This document shows, in pieces, positions 53,424-62,584 of a stretch of DNA of 64,000 nucleotides. Both the position numbers and the translations under genes were made by a program. The stretch comes from Tenacibaculum caenipelagi (GTDB lineage Bacteria > Bacteroidota > Bacteroidia > Flavobacteriales > Flavobacteriaceae). Position 1 is the first letter of the stretch. The number at the start of each line of letters is the position of its first letter. The DNA lies in the NCBI RefSeq assembly GCF_004363005.1, contig NZ_SNYH01000004.1:186001-250000 (forward strand). The letters are read 5' to 3'. Below the pieces are notes generated by a model. The model saw only the letters and a program-made list of their open reading frames with translations, was not told the origin of the DNA and did not search any database.

Positions 53424-54895
53424 TTAATGGTGTTTAATGTGGTTTTTAATTTTTGTATCAAAGCGATAATTTCTGTTTCATTATAACTAGCAAAACCTAC
53501 TCGTATAGCATTATGATTTAAGTTTGCCAAATCGTAACGCTTCCAATCCCCTATTTCTAACAGGTGTTTTTTAGCTTCGATAGTAACATCTTTCCAAGAG
53601 TACTTTTTGTTTAATTGTAACCATACTGCCATCCCTCCTTTAGGAATTTCAAACTCAAAATAATCTTTTAATTCTTCATTTAATAATTTACAAAACAAAT
53701 CACGACGCTGTTGGTATACTTTTATAATTTTACGAATATGTCTATCCAAATCTCCAGATTTAATAAACTCAGAAAATGTTAGTTCTAATAAAGCATCTCC
53801 TTGCCTATCAACAAAACCTCTTAACTTGGAAGCTTCCGTAACAAAATCTTCAGTAGCAATCAAATATCCAATTCTAAAAACAGGAGCTACTGTTTTACAG
53901 ATAGAGCCAATATAAATCACATTCCCATTAGAATCATGACTTGCTAAAGGTAATATTGGAGCGTGATTGTAGTTAAAGTCATAATCATAATCGTCTTCAA
54001 TAATTGCAAAATTATATTTTTGCGCAAGATTTAATAAATGAATTCTTCTCTCTGCTGATAGCGTTACCGTTGAAGGATGATGATGATGTGAGGTTGTATA
54101 AACAGCTTTTATACGTTGCTTTTTACATAATTCTTCAATTTCGTTAACAACTAAACCATTGTTATCAACAGTAATTCTTTTAATCTGCGCATTTTGATGT
54201 ATAAAAGTAATATCAGCAGATGAGTAATTAGTTTCTCCTACCACAATAATATCGTCGGGTTGTATAAGTAGTTGAGAAGATAGCCACATACCCATTTGAC
54301 TTCCTCGAGTAATTAGAATATTTTCTTTTGTAATTTTTAAACCTCTTGAAGTATTTAAGTATTCAGCTAGAGTTTCTCTTAGTTGTGTATTTCCATAAGT
54401 AGAAGTATAATCTAAGTATTTGTAGATTGTTTTCTTTGAAGCAATTCTTCGGTAGATTCTTGCAATTTCATTTGTTGGTGTAAGTCTAGTATCAGATGTT
54501 CCGTCGTTAAGGTAAATAACCCCTTCCTTTCTATTTGTATCCTTTATAGGAAAGCGGTCATTTTTATAAAATATAAAACCTGCTTTTTGTTTTAGAGTAT
54601 TGTTAATTTTCGAAGTAAAATCTAATTGCTGAATTATAGGTAGGTTCGTATTTACGAAAGTGCCTTTTTTAGGAATACTTTCTACCCAGCCTTGTAACAG
54701 TAATTCTTCGTAACAGGCTACAACCGTTTTTCGATGAATTTTAAGTAAATCGGCCAGTGCTCTTGAACTTGTTAATTTAGTTCCAGGGGTTAGTTTTCCT
54801 TCACTCATCAATATTATAAATTGATTTGCAAGTTGCAGGTATATAGGTTCTTTTGAGTTCTTATCAATCTTTAAGGTTGTTTTGTAAGGAAACAT
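53408..54895 (-). CDS. MocR-type GntR/aminotransferase regulator (PdxR-like)
   Basis: 495 residues. An N-terminal GntR HTH (IYLQLANQFIILMSEGKLTPGTKLTSSRALADLL) is joined to a fold-type I aminotransferase domain with a PLP lysine in GSICKTVAPVFRIGY. MocR proteins bind PLP and control vitamin B6 or GABA genes. Direct and inverted CTGGAC sites lie just upstream, between it and the divergent DinB gene. Confidence 0.9.
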   Translation of the reverse strand: MFPYKTTLKIDKNSKEPIYLQLANQFIILMSEGKLTPGTKLTSSRALADLLKIHRKTVVACYEELLLQGWVESIPKKGTFVNTNLPIIQQLDFTSKINNTLKQKAGFIFYKNDRFPIKDTNRKEGVIYLNDGTSDTRLTPTNEIARIYRRIASKKTIYKYLDYTSTYGNTQLRETLAEYLNTSRGLKITKENILITRGSQMGMWLSSQLLIQPDDIIVVGETNYSSADITFIHQNAQIKRITVDNNGLVVNEIEELCKKQRIKAVYTTSHHHHPSTVTLSAERRIHLLNLAQKYNFAIIEDDYDYDFNYNHAPILPLASHDSNGNVIYIGSICKTVAPVFRIGYLIATEDFVTEASKLRGFVDRQGDALLELTFSEFIKSGDLDRHIRKIIKVYQQRRDLFCKLLNEELKDYFEFEIPKGGMAVWLQLNKKYSWKDVTIEAKKHLLEIGDWKRYDLANLNHNAIRVGFASYNETEIIALIQKLKTTLNTIKKAHD

Positions 54896-54940
54896 CTGGA
54901 CTATTTATTATTTTAATTCTGGACGATTATTATAGTCCAT
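54896..54940. promoter_or_regulatory. Putative MocR operator repeats
   Basis: CTGGACTATT starts at 54896 and CTGGACGATT at 54919 as direct repeats 23 bases apart. A third, inverted copy, AGTCCAT, lies at 54934-54940. MocR regulators often bind such direct plus inverted repeats. The DinB -7 box TATTTTTG is at 54949-54956. Confidence 0.6.
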
Positions 54941-54977
54941 AAATGTACTATTTTTGAGTAATAAAACTATACGAAAA

Positions 54978-55496
54978 ATGATAAAACAAGATTTAAAACA
55001 AGTTGAATTTAATGAATACTATAGCGGATATTTGAATAAATTACCCGATACTCTTTCGCTAATTAAAGGTTACGAAAAAGGTAAAAAAGATGTAATTGAT
55101 TTTTTCACTTCTATTCCAGAAGAAAAATTAACATATCGATACCTGCCAGAAAAATGGAGTATTAAAGAGGTTTTTCAGCATTTGATAGATACAGAGCGTG
55201 TTTTTATGTATAGATGCTTTAGAATTGCTCGTAAAGATGCTACTCCTCTTTCGGGGTTTAATCAAGATACATACATTACCCCTTCAAGAGCAGATTATAA
55301 ATCGTTAGATCAACTAGTCAGTGAATTTGAAATAAATAGAAGTAACTCAATCAGCTTATTGCAAAGTTTATCAGATGAAGATTTGCTGTTTATAGGTAAT
55401 TCAAACGGTGGAGCAATGTCGGCAAGAGCTGCAGCATTTATTGTGTTGGGACATGATATTTGGCACATTGATATAGTTAAAGAGCGTTATTTATAA
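54978..55496 (+). CDS. DinB family protein
   Basis: 172 residues from the ATG at 54978. A TTG at 54954 in the same frame falls in the -7 box (54949-54956), so it cannot be the start. The four-helix DinB fold is suggested by EEKLTYRYLPEKWSIKEVFQHLIDTERV and LGHDIWHIDIV, which hold the three His of the metal site. Members are thiol-dependent transferases or of unknown role. Confidence 0.85.
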   Translation: MIKQDLKQVEFNEYYSGYLNKLPDTLSLIKGYEKGKKDVIDFFTSIPEEKLTYRYLPEKWSIKEVFQHLIDTERVFMYRCFRIARKDATPLSGFNQDTYITPSRADYKSLDQLVSEFEINRSNSISLLQSLSDEDLLFIGNSNGGAMSARAAAFIVLGHDIWHIDIVKERYL

Positions 55497-55523
55497 TTGT
55501 TTTTGATATAAAAAATAATAAGG

Positions 55524-56141
55524 ATGCATATACCTTCTATATTTAAATTCGAGGATGATAAGGAGAAAATTGCTTTTATGAAAAAGTATAGTTTTGCAAC
55601 AATCATCACAAATAAAGGGAGTGTTCCTATTGCAACTCAACTACCATTTGTTGTGAAAGAAGATTCAGGTAAATTGGTATTGTCTGGTCATTTTGGTGTC
55701 GCGAATGAACAAGTTAAGTTTATAGAGAATAATACTTCTTTAGTTATTTTTACAGAACCACACGCCTACATTTCTCCTGTTCACTATGAAAAAAATAAAA
55801 ATGTACCTACTTGGGATTACATTTCCGTGCATGCATACGGAGAAGCTAAAGTTATTCATGACAATGAGAAAAAACTAAGCGCTATTGAAGAAATGATAAA
55901 CTTCTATGAAAAAGATTATCAAAAGCAATGGAGTGGTTTGCCAGAGGGCTATAAAAATGGAATGCTAAGAGGAATCGTTGCTTTTGAACTTGAAGTAACT
56001 GAATTACAAGGGCAACAAAAATTGAGTCAAAATAGAACAGAAAAAGAGATAGAAAGAATAACTGAGCATTTAGAGAATAGTGAAGTGGGAACTGAAAAAG
56101 ATTTAGCTCAATATATTAAATCAAAAAACTATTACGTATAA
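55524..56141 (+). CDS. FMN-binding PaiB-like protein
   Basis: 205 residues starting MHIPSIFKFEDDKEK, the typical beginning. It has FGVANEQVKF and VHAYGEAKVIHD of the split-barrel FMN-binding fold called negative transcriptional regulator PaiB. It follows the DinB gene and precedes DUF1272, with no gap to the latter (ATG at 56142). Confidence 0.88.
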   Translation: MHIPSIFKFEDDKEKIAFMKKYSFATIITNKGSVPIATQLPFVVKEDSGKLVLSGHFGVANEQVKFIENNTSLVIFTEPHAYISPVHYEKNKNVPTWDYISVHAYGEAKVIHDNEKKLSAIEEMINFYEKDYQKQWSGLPEGYKNGMLRGIVAFELEVTELQGQQKLSQNRTEKEIERITEHLENSEVGTEKDLAQYIKSKNYYV

Positions 56142-56432
56142 ATGTTAGAGGTTAGGCCTAATTGTGAACATTGTGGTAAAGATTTACCTAATACTTCTAC
56201 TGAGGCTATGATTTGCAGTTTTGAGTGCACTTATTGCAAAGAATGCGCTTTAGAAATTTTTGAAAATGTGTGCCCAACGTGTTCGGGAAATTTTGTTTCT
56301 AGGCCTATTAGACCTCAAAAGTTTATTGAAAAATACCCAGCATCAACCAAAAGAGTATTTGATAAGAAAAATATAGAAAAAGCTAGGTTGAATTCTGATA
56401 AGTATAAAAGTATAGTTCCGGAAAAGCGATAA
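56142..56432 (+). CDS. DUF1272 zinc-ribbon protein
   Basis: 96 residues. MLEVRPNCEHCGKDLP and ECTYCKECALEIFENVCPTCSG give three CxxC pairs, a DUF1272 signature with probably two zinc sites. The function is unknown. It starts directly after PaiB. Confidence 0.88.
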   Translation: MLEVRPNCEHCGKDLPNTSTEAMICSFECTYCKECALEIFENVCPTCSGNFVSRPIRPQKFIEKYPASTKRVFDKKNIEKARLNSDKYKSIVPEKR

Positions 56433-56433
56433 G

Positions 56434-57000
56434 ATGATTGAAATTAGAACAGCATCAGGAAAAGATATTGAAATCATAGCCTTGTTAGGTAGAGTAACAT
56501 ATTCTGAGTCTCATGGTCATTTCATTGATAATTTTTCAGACTTAGTAAAATATAATGATGAGGCCTTTTCAATACAAAAGACTAAAGAAAATTTATTAGA
56601 TAAAAATAATATATACTTTATCATGTATGCAGATAGCTTTCCTGTAGGCTATGCAAAACTTGTTTTGCATGCTACAATTGATTGTGTAGCTGCTAAAAAT
56701 GTATGTAGATTAGAAAGGATATACATACTTAATGAGTTTATTGGGAGGCAAATAGGAAGTAAATTACTTGATGCTTGTATTCAAAAGGCTACACAGCAAA
56801 ATTTTGATGAGCTTTGGTTAACTACCTATATAAAAAATGATAAAGCTATTCAGTTTTACCAAAAACAAAAGTTTCAAAGAATAGGAAGCTATAATTTTTT
56901 AGTAAATGGAAAAGGATATGAGAATATTGTTTTTTCCAAAGAATTAAAAACAAAAAATAGTTCAAATAATGCAAGAGTATTCAAAGTCAAAGCTGAATAG
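56434..57000 (+). CDS. GNAT family N-acetyltransferase
   Basis: 188 residues. The acetyl-CoA loop is RIYILNEFIGRQIGSKLLDA, and FYQKQKFQRIGSYNF closes the fold. It is similar to spermine/spermidine-type acetyltransferases such as PaiA, which would fit the PaiB neighbour (inference). Its end overlaps the next gene by 32 bases. Confidence 0.88.
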   Translation: MIEIRTASGKDIEIIALLGRVTYSESHGHFIDNFSDLVKYNDEAFSIQKTKENLLDKNNIYFIMYADSFPVGYAKLVLHATIDCVAAKNVCRLERIYILNEFIGRQIGSKLLDACIQKATQQNFDELWLTTYIKNDKAIQFYQKQKFQRIGSYNFLVNGKGYENIVFSKELKTKNSSNNARVFKVKAE

Positions 57001-57628
57001 AGTTAAAAGAGGGCAAAATCGAGCTAATTACGATGTAGCTCAAATCAACGCTATTTTAGATTCAGGTTTTATAGGTTTTGTAAGTTATGTTTATAAAGGA
57101 AATGCAATTTCTTTACCAATGGCTTACGGAAGAAAAGATGATAAAATATATTTACACAGCTCGCAAGCTAATAGAATGTTGTTGTCACTTTTAGAAGCAG
57201 GAGAAATGAGTATGACAGTAATGCTTTTAGATGCATTGGTGTTGGCGCGTTCAGGGTTGCATCATTCAGTTAATTATCGTTCTGCAACATTGTTCGGTAC
57301 TGTTAAAGTACTTGAAAATGATAAAGAAAAAGAAGAAGCCTTAGAATGTTTTATGGATCATATGATTCCAGGAAGATGGAATGAAATACGTCCAATGCAT
57401 CAGCATGAACTAGATAGAACTTTAGTTGTTGAGATGACAATTAAAACAGCATCTGCTAAAATTAGAGATGTTGGTGTAAATGATGAACCTGAAGATGAAA
57501 GTTTGCCTGTTTGGGCAGGATTGGTACCTTTAAAACAAGTAGCACTCTCTCCTATTTCAGATGAAAAATTAAACAAAGATATTCAAGTGCCAAACCATGT
57601 AATTGAGTATTACAATATGCATAAATAA
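56969..57628 (+). CDS. Pyridoxamine 5'-phosphate oxidase-family (NimA-like) flavin-binding protein
   Basis: 219 residues. The split-barrel pattern GFVSYVYKGNAISLPMAYGRKDDKIYLHSSQANRM and SVNYRSATLFGTVKVL marks the flavin-binding branch that includes nitroimidazole-resistance proteins. It overlaps the acetyltransferase gene and ends the DinB-to-NimA run. Confidence 0.88.
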   Translation: MQEYSKSKLNRVKRGQNRANYDVAQINAILDSGFIGFVSYVYKGNAISLPMAYGRKDDKIYLHSSQANRMLLSLLEAGEMSMTVMLLDALVLARSGLHHSVNYRSATLFGTVKVLENDKEKEEALECFMDHMIPGRWNEIRPMHQHELDRTLVVEMTIKTASAKIRDVGVNDEPEDESLPVWAGLVPLKQVALSPISDEKLNKDIQVPNHVIEYYNMHK

Positions 57629-57715
57629 GTATTTTGTAAAAGTGAAATTAACAGTACACTGCAAATATGAATAAAAGGTTGTATGTGTCATTAAAAAATC
57701 AATAACAATAAACAC

Positions 57716-58633
57716 ATGAAAAAATATGACGTTGTAATTCTTACAGATAAAAGATATATAAAACCTAAAGAGGTTAGTAACTATGTCCAAAATATTTTAG
57801 ATGAGGATAACCATGTAAAAGTGGCGTTAGAGAAACAAGGATTAACTGTATTAAGGTTGTCTTGGGATGATGCTGATTTTGATTGGAACACAACTAAGTT
57901 TGCTTTGTTTAGAACTACTTGGGATTATTTTGATCGTTTTGATGAATTTTCTGAATGGTTGAATAAAGTAAGCAAGCAAACAATTTTATTGAATTCAGAA
58001 AACATTATTCGATGGAATATCGACAAGCATTATTTACAAGATTTACAGCAGAATGGAGTTCATATTTGTGAGTCTTATTTTATCGAAAAAGGAACGCAAT
58101 CAACTTTAAAAGAGCTTTCTATTAAATACGGTTTAAAAGAGTTTGTTTTAAAACCATGTATTTCGGGTGCAGCAAGACACACTTATAAAGTTGATTTAGA
58201 AAATTCTGAAATGTATGAAGGTGTTTTTTCTGAGTTAATAGCCCAAGAAGCGATGATATTACAGCCTTTTCAATACAATATTGTTGATAAAGGAGAAATT
58301 TCATTGATGGTTATGAATGGGAAATTTACCCATGCGGTCTTAAAAATAGCTAAAAAAGGTGATTTTAGAGTACAAGATGATTTTGGAGGAGCGGTTTATG
58401 ACTATACCCCTACTGAACAAGAAATAGAATTTGCAGAGAATGCTGTAAAGGCTTGTATAGAAATGCCAATTTATGCGAGAGTTGATGTTTTTACTGACAA
58501 TAATAATAAGTTAGCTATCGCTGAATTAGAACTGATTGAACCAGAGTTATGGTTTAGAAATTATCCTGAAGCGGCTAATGAGCTTGCAGATGGAATTAAG
58601 CAGCTAATTAATCAGAAAGAAAAAGTAGTTTAG
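57716..58633 (+). CDS. ATP-grasp domain protein
   Basis: 305 residues. The sequence has ATP-grasp features: FVLKPCISGAARHTY (lysine strand), AQEAMILQPF (hinge Glu) and ARVDVFTD with AIAELELIEPELWFRNYP (metal-binding Glu residues). The architecture resembles glutathione-synthetase-like ligases such as those in cycloserine synthesis. The product is unknown. Confidence 0.8.
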   Translation: MKKYDVVILTDKRYIKPKEVSNYVQNILDEDNHVKVALEKQGLTVLRLSWDDADFDWNTTKFALFRTTWDYFDRFDEFSEWLNKVSKQTILLNSENIIRWNIDKHYLQDLQQNGVHICESYFIEKGTQSTLKELSIKYGLKEFVLKPCISGAARHTYKVDLENSEMYEGVFSELIAQEAMILQPFQYNIVDKGEISLMVMNGKFTHAVLKIAKKGDFRVQDDFGGAVYDYTPTEQEIEFAENAVKACIEMPIYARVDVFTDNNNKLAIAELELIEPELWFRNYPEAANELADGIKQLINQKEKVV

Positions 58634-58657
58634 GAAAATATAGTGAAGTGTAAAAAA

Positions 58658-58681
58658 AAGAGCAGTATAGTAACTGCTCTT
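58658..58681. terminator. Bidirectional terminator
   Basis: AAGAGCAGT (58658-58666) pairs with ACTGCTCTT (58673-58681) between convergent genes. Confidence 0.8.
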
Positions 58682-58705
58682 CTTGTTTTTTATAGTATAG
58701 AAAAA

Positions 58706-59548
58706 TTACTTTCCAAAATAGAATGTGGCTCCAATATTAATTCCAAAAGAAGAATAAGGAACTTTTTGAGATAATTGCTTATCACCTGCTGGGTTTGCAC
58801 CTAAAGGTAATTCATCAACATATTCAATGTTTTTGTTAAATACAGCTGCTAAATTAGAATAGCTTGGATGAGAAGCAAAAATAGCTCTTACATCATCAAT
58901 AGATCTAGCTTGACCATTTACGTTTGCTGAAAATTCAGTAATTTCTGAAGAATCTCTAGTAACACTAACTCCCATATACTCTAATTCAGCAAAAAGAGAT
59001 ACTTTGTCGCTTAAGTCATATTTGTACCCTACTGCTCCAATAAAACCTAAAGGAAGTCTCCCTTTATAGTCTTGAGTGTAATCAACATTTAACATTTCAG
59101 TTTGAGATAATGCAATGTTTATTTTTCCATCTGACTCAGTTTTTCCTCCAACTTTAATTAAGGCCCCGAAACGTCCGTAGATGTTATTGGTAAATTTATA
59201 CACTAAAGAAGCAGAAGCTCCATAAGCTTTTCCTCTAGCTTCAATATTAATATATTGTGCTTGAGCAGGTAAATCAACTAGTAAAGAAGTTTGGTCAGCT
59301 CCATTTAAATAGCCTAAACCTACTTCAACACCAAAAGTGTCATTAAAAAAATAACCACTTCTTAATTGAGTGTGCATACCCTCACCGTAGCTTCCATAGG
59401 TGTTTTTTACTTTAGTAGCAGTTGTTTCTGTTCCAAATCTTACACCTGCGCTAGATATTGAATATCCTCCACTAGCAGACACATAAAATTGAGCACTTAC
59501 GCTCATTGCTGCTAAAATCATAGCAAGCGTTAAAATACTTTTTCTCAT
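58706..59548 (-). CDS. Outer-membrane beta-barrel protein (OmpA/OmpW-like porin family)
   Basis: 280 residues from the ATG at 59548; an ATG at 59593 overlaps the -7 box TAGGTTTG (59598 to 59591). The signal ends at VSAQ. The rest is a small barrel with alternating strands and ends in FGINIGATFYFGK, the usual C-terminal strand of barrels. Confidence 0.8.
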   Translation of the reverse strand: MRKSILTLAMILAAMSVSAQFYVSASGGYSISSAGVRFGTETTATKVKNTYGSYGEGMHTQLRSGYFFNDTFGVEVGLGYLNGADQTSLLVDLPAQAQYINIEARGKAYGASASLVYKFTNNIYGRFGALIKVGGKTESDGKINIALSQTEMLNVDYTQDYKGRLPLGFIGAVGYKYDLSDKVSLFAELEYMGVSVTRDSSEITEFSANVNGQARSIDDVRAIFASHPSYSNLAAVFNKNIEYVDELPLGANPAGDKQLSQKVPYSSFGINIGATFYFGK

Positions 59549-59673
59549 AAATAAATTATTTGTTAACTTTAAATTGATTAAAAAAGATAACAAACCTAGT
59601 AAAAATCTATGATTGTGAACAGTAATAACTGTTAAAATATCAGTATTATTGTCAGGAAAAACAACCCTTTTTT

Positions 59674-60855
59674 GTGAATAAAGCTATACTACATCCTGAG
59701 GTTCAGAATTATATTGAAAACCATTTGAAAGTTAATGTTGAACAGTTAATTTTTAAAGGGAGTCCTTTTGACGAGGTTTCTGTTCAAGAATTAGCTAATC
59801 AAATTATAGCGAAAAGTAAATCAGAGAAAAAATTACCTACATGGTTTCAAGCAGAAAACATCTATTATCCTCCGAAACTCAGTATTGAGCAAACCTCTTC
59901 AGAAATTACTGCCGATTATAAATCGACATTAATAGAAGGGAATTTAATTATTGATATAACTGGAGGGTTTGGTGTTGATTGCTATGCTTTTTCTAAACAT
60001 TTTAACAGGGTTACACATTGTGAAATTAATGAGGAACTATCAGAAATTGTTTCATATAATTATAGACAGTTAGGAATTGATAATATTGAAACAATAGCTG
60101 AAGATGGATTAGAATACTTAAAAAAGACTACAACAAAATTTGATTGTATTTATGTTGATCCTTCTCGAAGAAACGATGTAAAAGGTAAAGTATTTTTATT
60201 GAGTGATTGTTTGCCAAATGTTCCAGATAATTTAGATTTTTTGTTTACAAAAACAGATACTATCTTAATAAAAAACTCTCCAATTTTAGATATTACTGCA
60301 GCTATAAATGAGTTAAGTTTTGTAAAAGAAATTCATGTAATTGCAGTTAAAAATGAAGTTAAAGAATTACTTTTTTTATTAAAAAATAAACATAAAGGAA
60401 AAGTTGAAATAAAAACAATTAACATATTGAAATACAGTAATCAAGAATTTTGTTTTTTACTAGATGGGGATTCTGTATTTAAGTATTCGTTACCTCAGAA
60501 TTATATTTATGAACCCAATGCAGCTATATTAAAATCAGGTGGATTTAGTGAGGTAGCAAATCAACAAAAAGTTGCAAAATTACATCAACACTCTCATTTG
60601 TATACTTCAGAGATTTTAATTGAAAATTTTCCCGGGAGAATCTTTAAAATAAAAGAGGTATTTCATTATAACAAAAAGACTTTTAAAAAATATATTAAAG
60701 CAACAAAAGCTAATATAACAACTCGTAATTTTCCTAAAACAGTAGCACAAATAAGAAAGGAGACCAAAGTTAAAGATGGTGGTGATACTTATCTCTTTTT
60801 TACTACTAATATGAATAATGAGTTAATTGTTGTTAATTGTGTAAAAAACAATTAA
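59674..60855 (+). CDS. Class I SAM-dependent methyltransferase (THUMP-like)
   Basis: 393 residues with a GTG start at 59674. SAM motif I is LIIDITGGFGVDCYAFS, acidic strand end THCEINEEL, and motif IV region DCIYVDPSRR. The C-terminal part fits the THUMP-like domain of the Bacteroidota methyltransferases of this size. Substrate is probably RNA, but this is not shown. Confidence 0.82.
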   Translation: MNKAILHPEVQNYIENHLKVNVEQLIFKGSPFDEVSVQELANQIIAKSKSEKKLPTWFQAENIYYPPKLSIEQTSSEITADYKSTLIEGNLIIDITGGFGVDCYAFSKHFNRVTHCEINEELSEIVSYNYRQLGIDNIETIAEDGLEYLKKTTTKFDCIYVDPSRRNDVKGKVFLLSDCLPNVPDNLDFLFTKTDTILIKNSPILDITAAINELSFVKEIHVIAVKNEVKELLFLLKNKHKGKVEIKTINILKYSNQEFCFLLDGDSVFKYSLPQNYIYEPNAAILKSGGFSEVANQQKVAKLHQHSHLYTSEILIENFPGRIFKIKEVFHYNKKTFKKYIKATKANITTRNFPKTVAQIRKETKVKDGGDTYLFFTTNMNNELIVVNCVKNN

Positions 60856-60956
60856 TTTTATATATACGATAATAAAAAAATAATCGTTTTATTAATGAGA
60901 AGGGAAAAGTCCCTAGGAAGGTATGTTTTATTGTTTAGGGGTAATGAAACATATCG

Positions 60957-60996
60957 AAAAGCCTTGAGTTTTAAATAGTTTTAAATCAGGGCTTTT
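60957..60996 (+). terminator. Terminator after the methyltransferase gene
   Basis: AAAAGCC (60957-60963) pairs with GGCTTTT (60990-60996) with an extended imperfect stem, followed by CTTTTTG. Confidence 0.75.
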
Positions 60997-61000
60997 CTTT

Positions 61001-61032
61001 TTGCTTTACTTTTATACTTTTAGTTAAATTTG
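61001..61032 (+). promoter_or_regulatory. Promoter of fdhD
   Basis: TTG (61001-61003), a 21-base spacer and TAAATTTG (61025-61032). The ATG at 61041 is 8 bases after the -7 box, so the leader is a few bases at most. Confidence 0.65.
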
Positions 61033-61040
61033 CTTACACT

Positions 61041-61838
61041 ATGAAGCAAACACATATTTACCAGTCTTTAAAATTATCAGAAAATTCTTTAGAAAAAGTT
61101 GATGATACACTTGTTGTAGAAGCACCTTTACAAATAAACATAAACAAAGAATCGTATACAGTTGTGATGCGTACGCCTGGAAATGATGAAGAGCTTGTAA
61201 GGGGGTTATTGTATGCTGAAGATATTTGTAAGCGAAAGAATGACTTAAAGATAACTGTAACAAAAGAAGAAAAAGATTATTCAACTGTAATAAATGTAAA
61301 TATTCCTTATGGTAAATTAGGTAAAGGTTATATGAATAAACGTACACTTTTATCTGTTTCTTCTTGTGGAATTTGTGGAAAAAAAGAGTTAAATGATTTA
61401 AAGGTTGAAGGAAAACCACTTAAACCTTTACTTAATCAATCTGTTGAATCTGTATATAACATGTTGTTGAAAATGAATAATTTACAAAAAACATTCAAGG
61501 TAACAGGAGGAAGTCATGCGTGTGCTATTTTTAACTCTAACCAAGAATTACTAACCATAAAAGAAGATATTGGTAGACATAATGCGGTAGATAAGTGTGT
61601 GGGAGATTTAATAGCTAAAGAAGTTTTAAAACATGGTACTTATATGATAGTAAGTGGTAGAGTGTCTTACGAAATTGTTTCTAAGGCATTTTTTGCTAAA
61701 ATACCTATTATTATTGCTGTTTCAGCATGTTCTTCTTTAGCGGTTGATTTTGCTAAAGAGTTTGGAATATGTCTTATAGGGTTTACAAGAAATCAAAAAA
61801 TGACTATTTATTCAAATCCTCAATATCTAAACCTATAA
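61041..61838 (+). CDS. fdhD: Formate dehydrogenase accessory sulfurtransferase
   Basis: 265 residues. The catalytic Cys pair is in SSCGICGK (C109, C112), and MRTPGNDEELVRGLLYAED and HACAIFN ... EDIGRHNAVDK are FdhD motifs. FdhD moves sulfur from IscS to the molybdenum cofactor of formate dehydrogenases. No molybdoenzyme gene lies within the window. Confidence 0.93.
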   Translation: MKQTHIYQSLKLSENSLEKVDDTLVVEAPLQININKESYTVVMRTPGNDEELVRGLLYAEDICKRKNDLKITVTKEEKDYSTVINVNIPYGKLGKGYMNKRTLLSVSSCGICGKKELNDLKVEGKPLKPLLNQSVESVYNMLLKMNNLQKTFKVTGGSHACAIFNSNQELLTIKEDIGRHNAVDKCVGDLIAKEVLKHGTYMIVSGRVSYEIVSKAFFAKIPIIIAVSACSSLAVDFAKEFGICLIGFTRNQKMTIYSNPQYLNL

Positions 61839-61951
61839 TTGAGGTTAATATATTTTTGGTAGAATTTCTTTGTTTTTTTTGTAAATCGGCTAGATTTATT
61901 GCTAATTAAAAAAGATTCGTATTTTAGTGGCAAACTAATCATTATATAATT

Positions 61952-62575
61952 ATGCCTTTTATAGAAGAAGATAAGTTTAAGTTAATGCAAGAAGACTTAG
62001 ACAATGCAAAACTAAAAAGAGAAGAAGCTGAAAATGAACTGAATACTGTTCAAGAAGAATTAAGCTCTTTAAAAAGAAGTTCAAAAAACTTACCAATTTT
62101 ATTAGGTCTTTTATTAGGTCTTGCGCTAGGTGCTACATATTATTTTTATGAAAATGGTGGTGCCGACGCATTAAACAACATAAATATAGAGCAAATAAAA
62201 AAAGACGAAGCCTCTAGAGTACTAGACAGTATTAACAGAGCTCAAGCAAGAGCTACTAGAAATAACTCCACAGATGATAGTTCCTCTGATATTGATGTTG
62301 AAACTACAGCTGATGATGTGGCAAAAAGCACGAGTGGAAAAACAATTTATTCGGTACAAATAGGTGTGCTTTCAGAAAAGCAATACCCATTATTATCTTC
62401 AGCAGTAATTCCATCAACAGTTACAGTTGATAATGGTTATTTTAAATACTCATTAGGGTTGTTTACTACTTTAGAGGAAGCTAGAAAATTAAAAGGTGAA
62501 TTAGTAAAAATCGGATTTAGTGATGCTTTTGTAGCTTCTTATATAGATGGAGAACGTCAGAAAATACTCAATTAA
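61952..62575 (+). CDS. Coiled-coil membrane protein with SPOR-like C-terminus
   Basis: 207 residues. A coiled coil (about 8-48) is followed by one membrane segment (about 50-66), a Ser/Asp-rich linker and a C-terminal part (128-200) in which YSVQIGVL ... YFKYSLGLFTTLEEARKLKGELVKIGFSDAFV matches the SPOR pattern. SPOR domains bind denuded peptidoglycan at division sites. The coiled coil lies on the cytoplasmic side. Confidence 0.75.
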   Translation: MPFIEEDKFKLMQEDLDNAKLKREEAENELNTVQEELSSLKRSSKNLPILLGLLLGLALGATYYFYENGGADALNNINIEQIKKDEASRVLDSINRAQARATRNNSTDDSSSDIDVETTADDVAKSTSGKTIYSVQIGVLSEKQYPLLSSAVIPSTVTVDNGYFKYSLGLFTTLEEARKLKGELVKIGFSDAFVASYIDGERQKILN

Positions 62576-62584
62576 TATTCTTTA

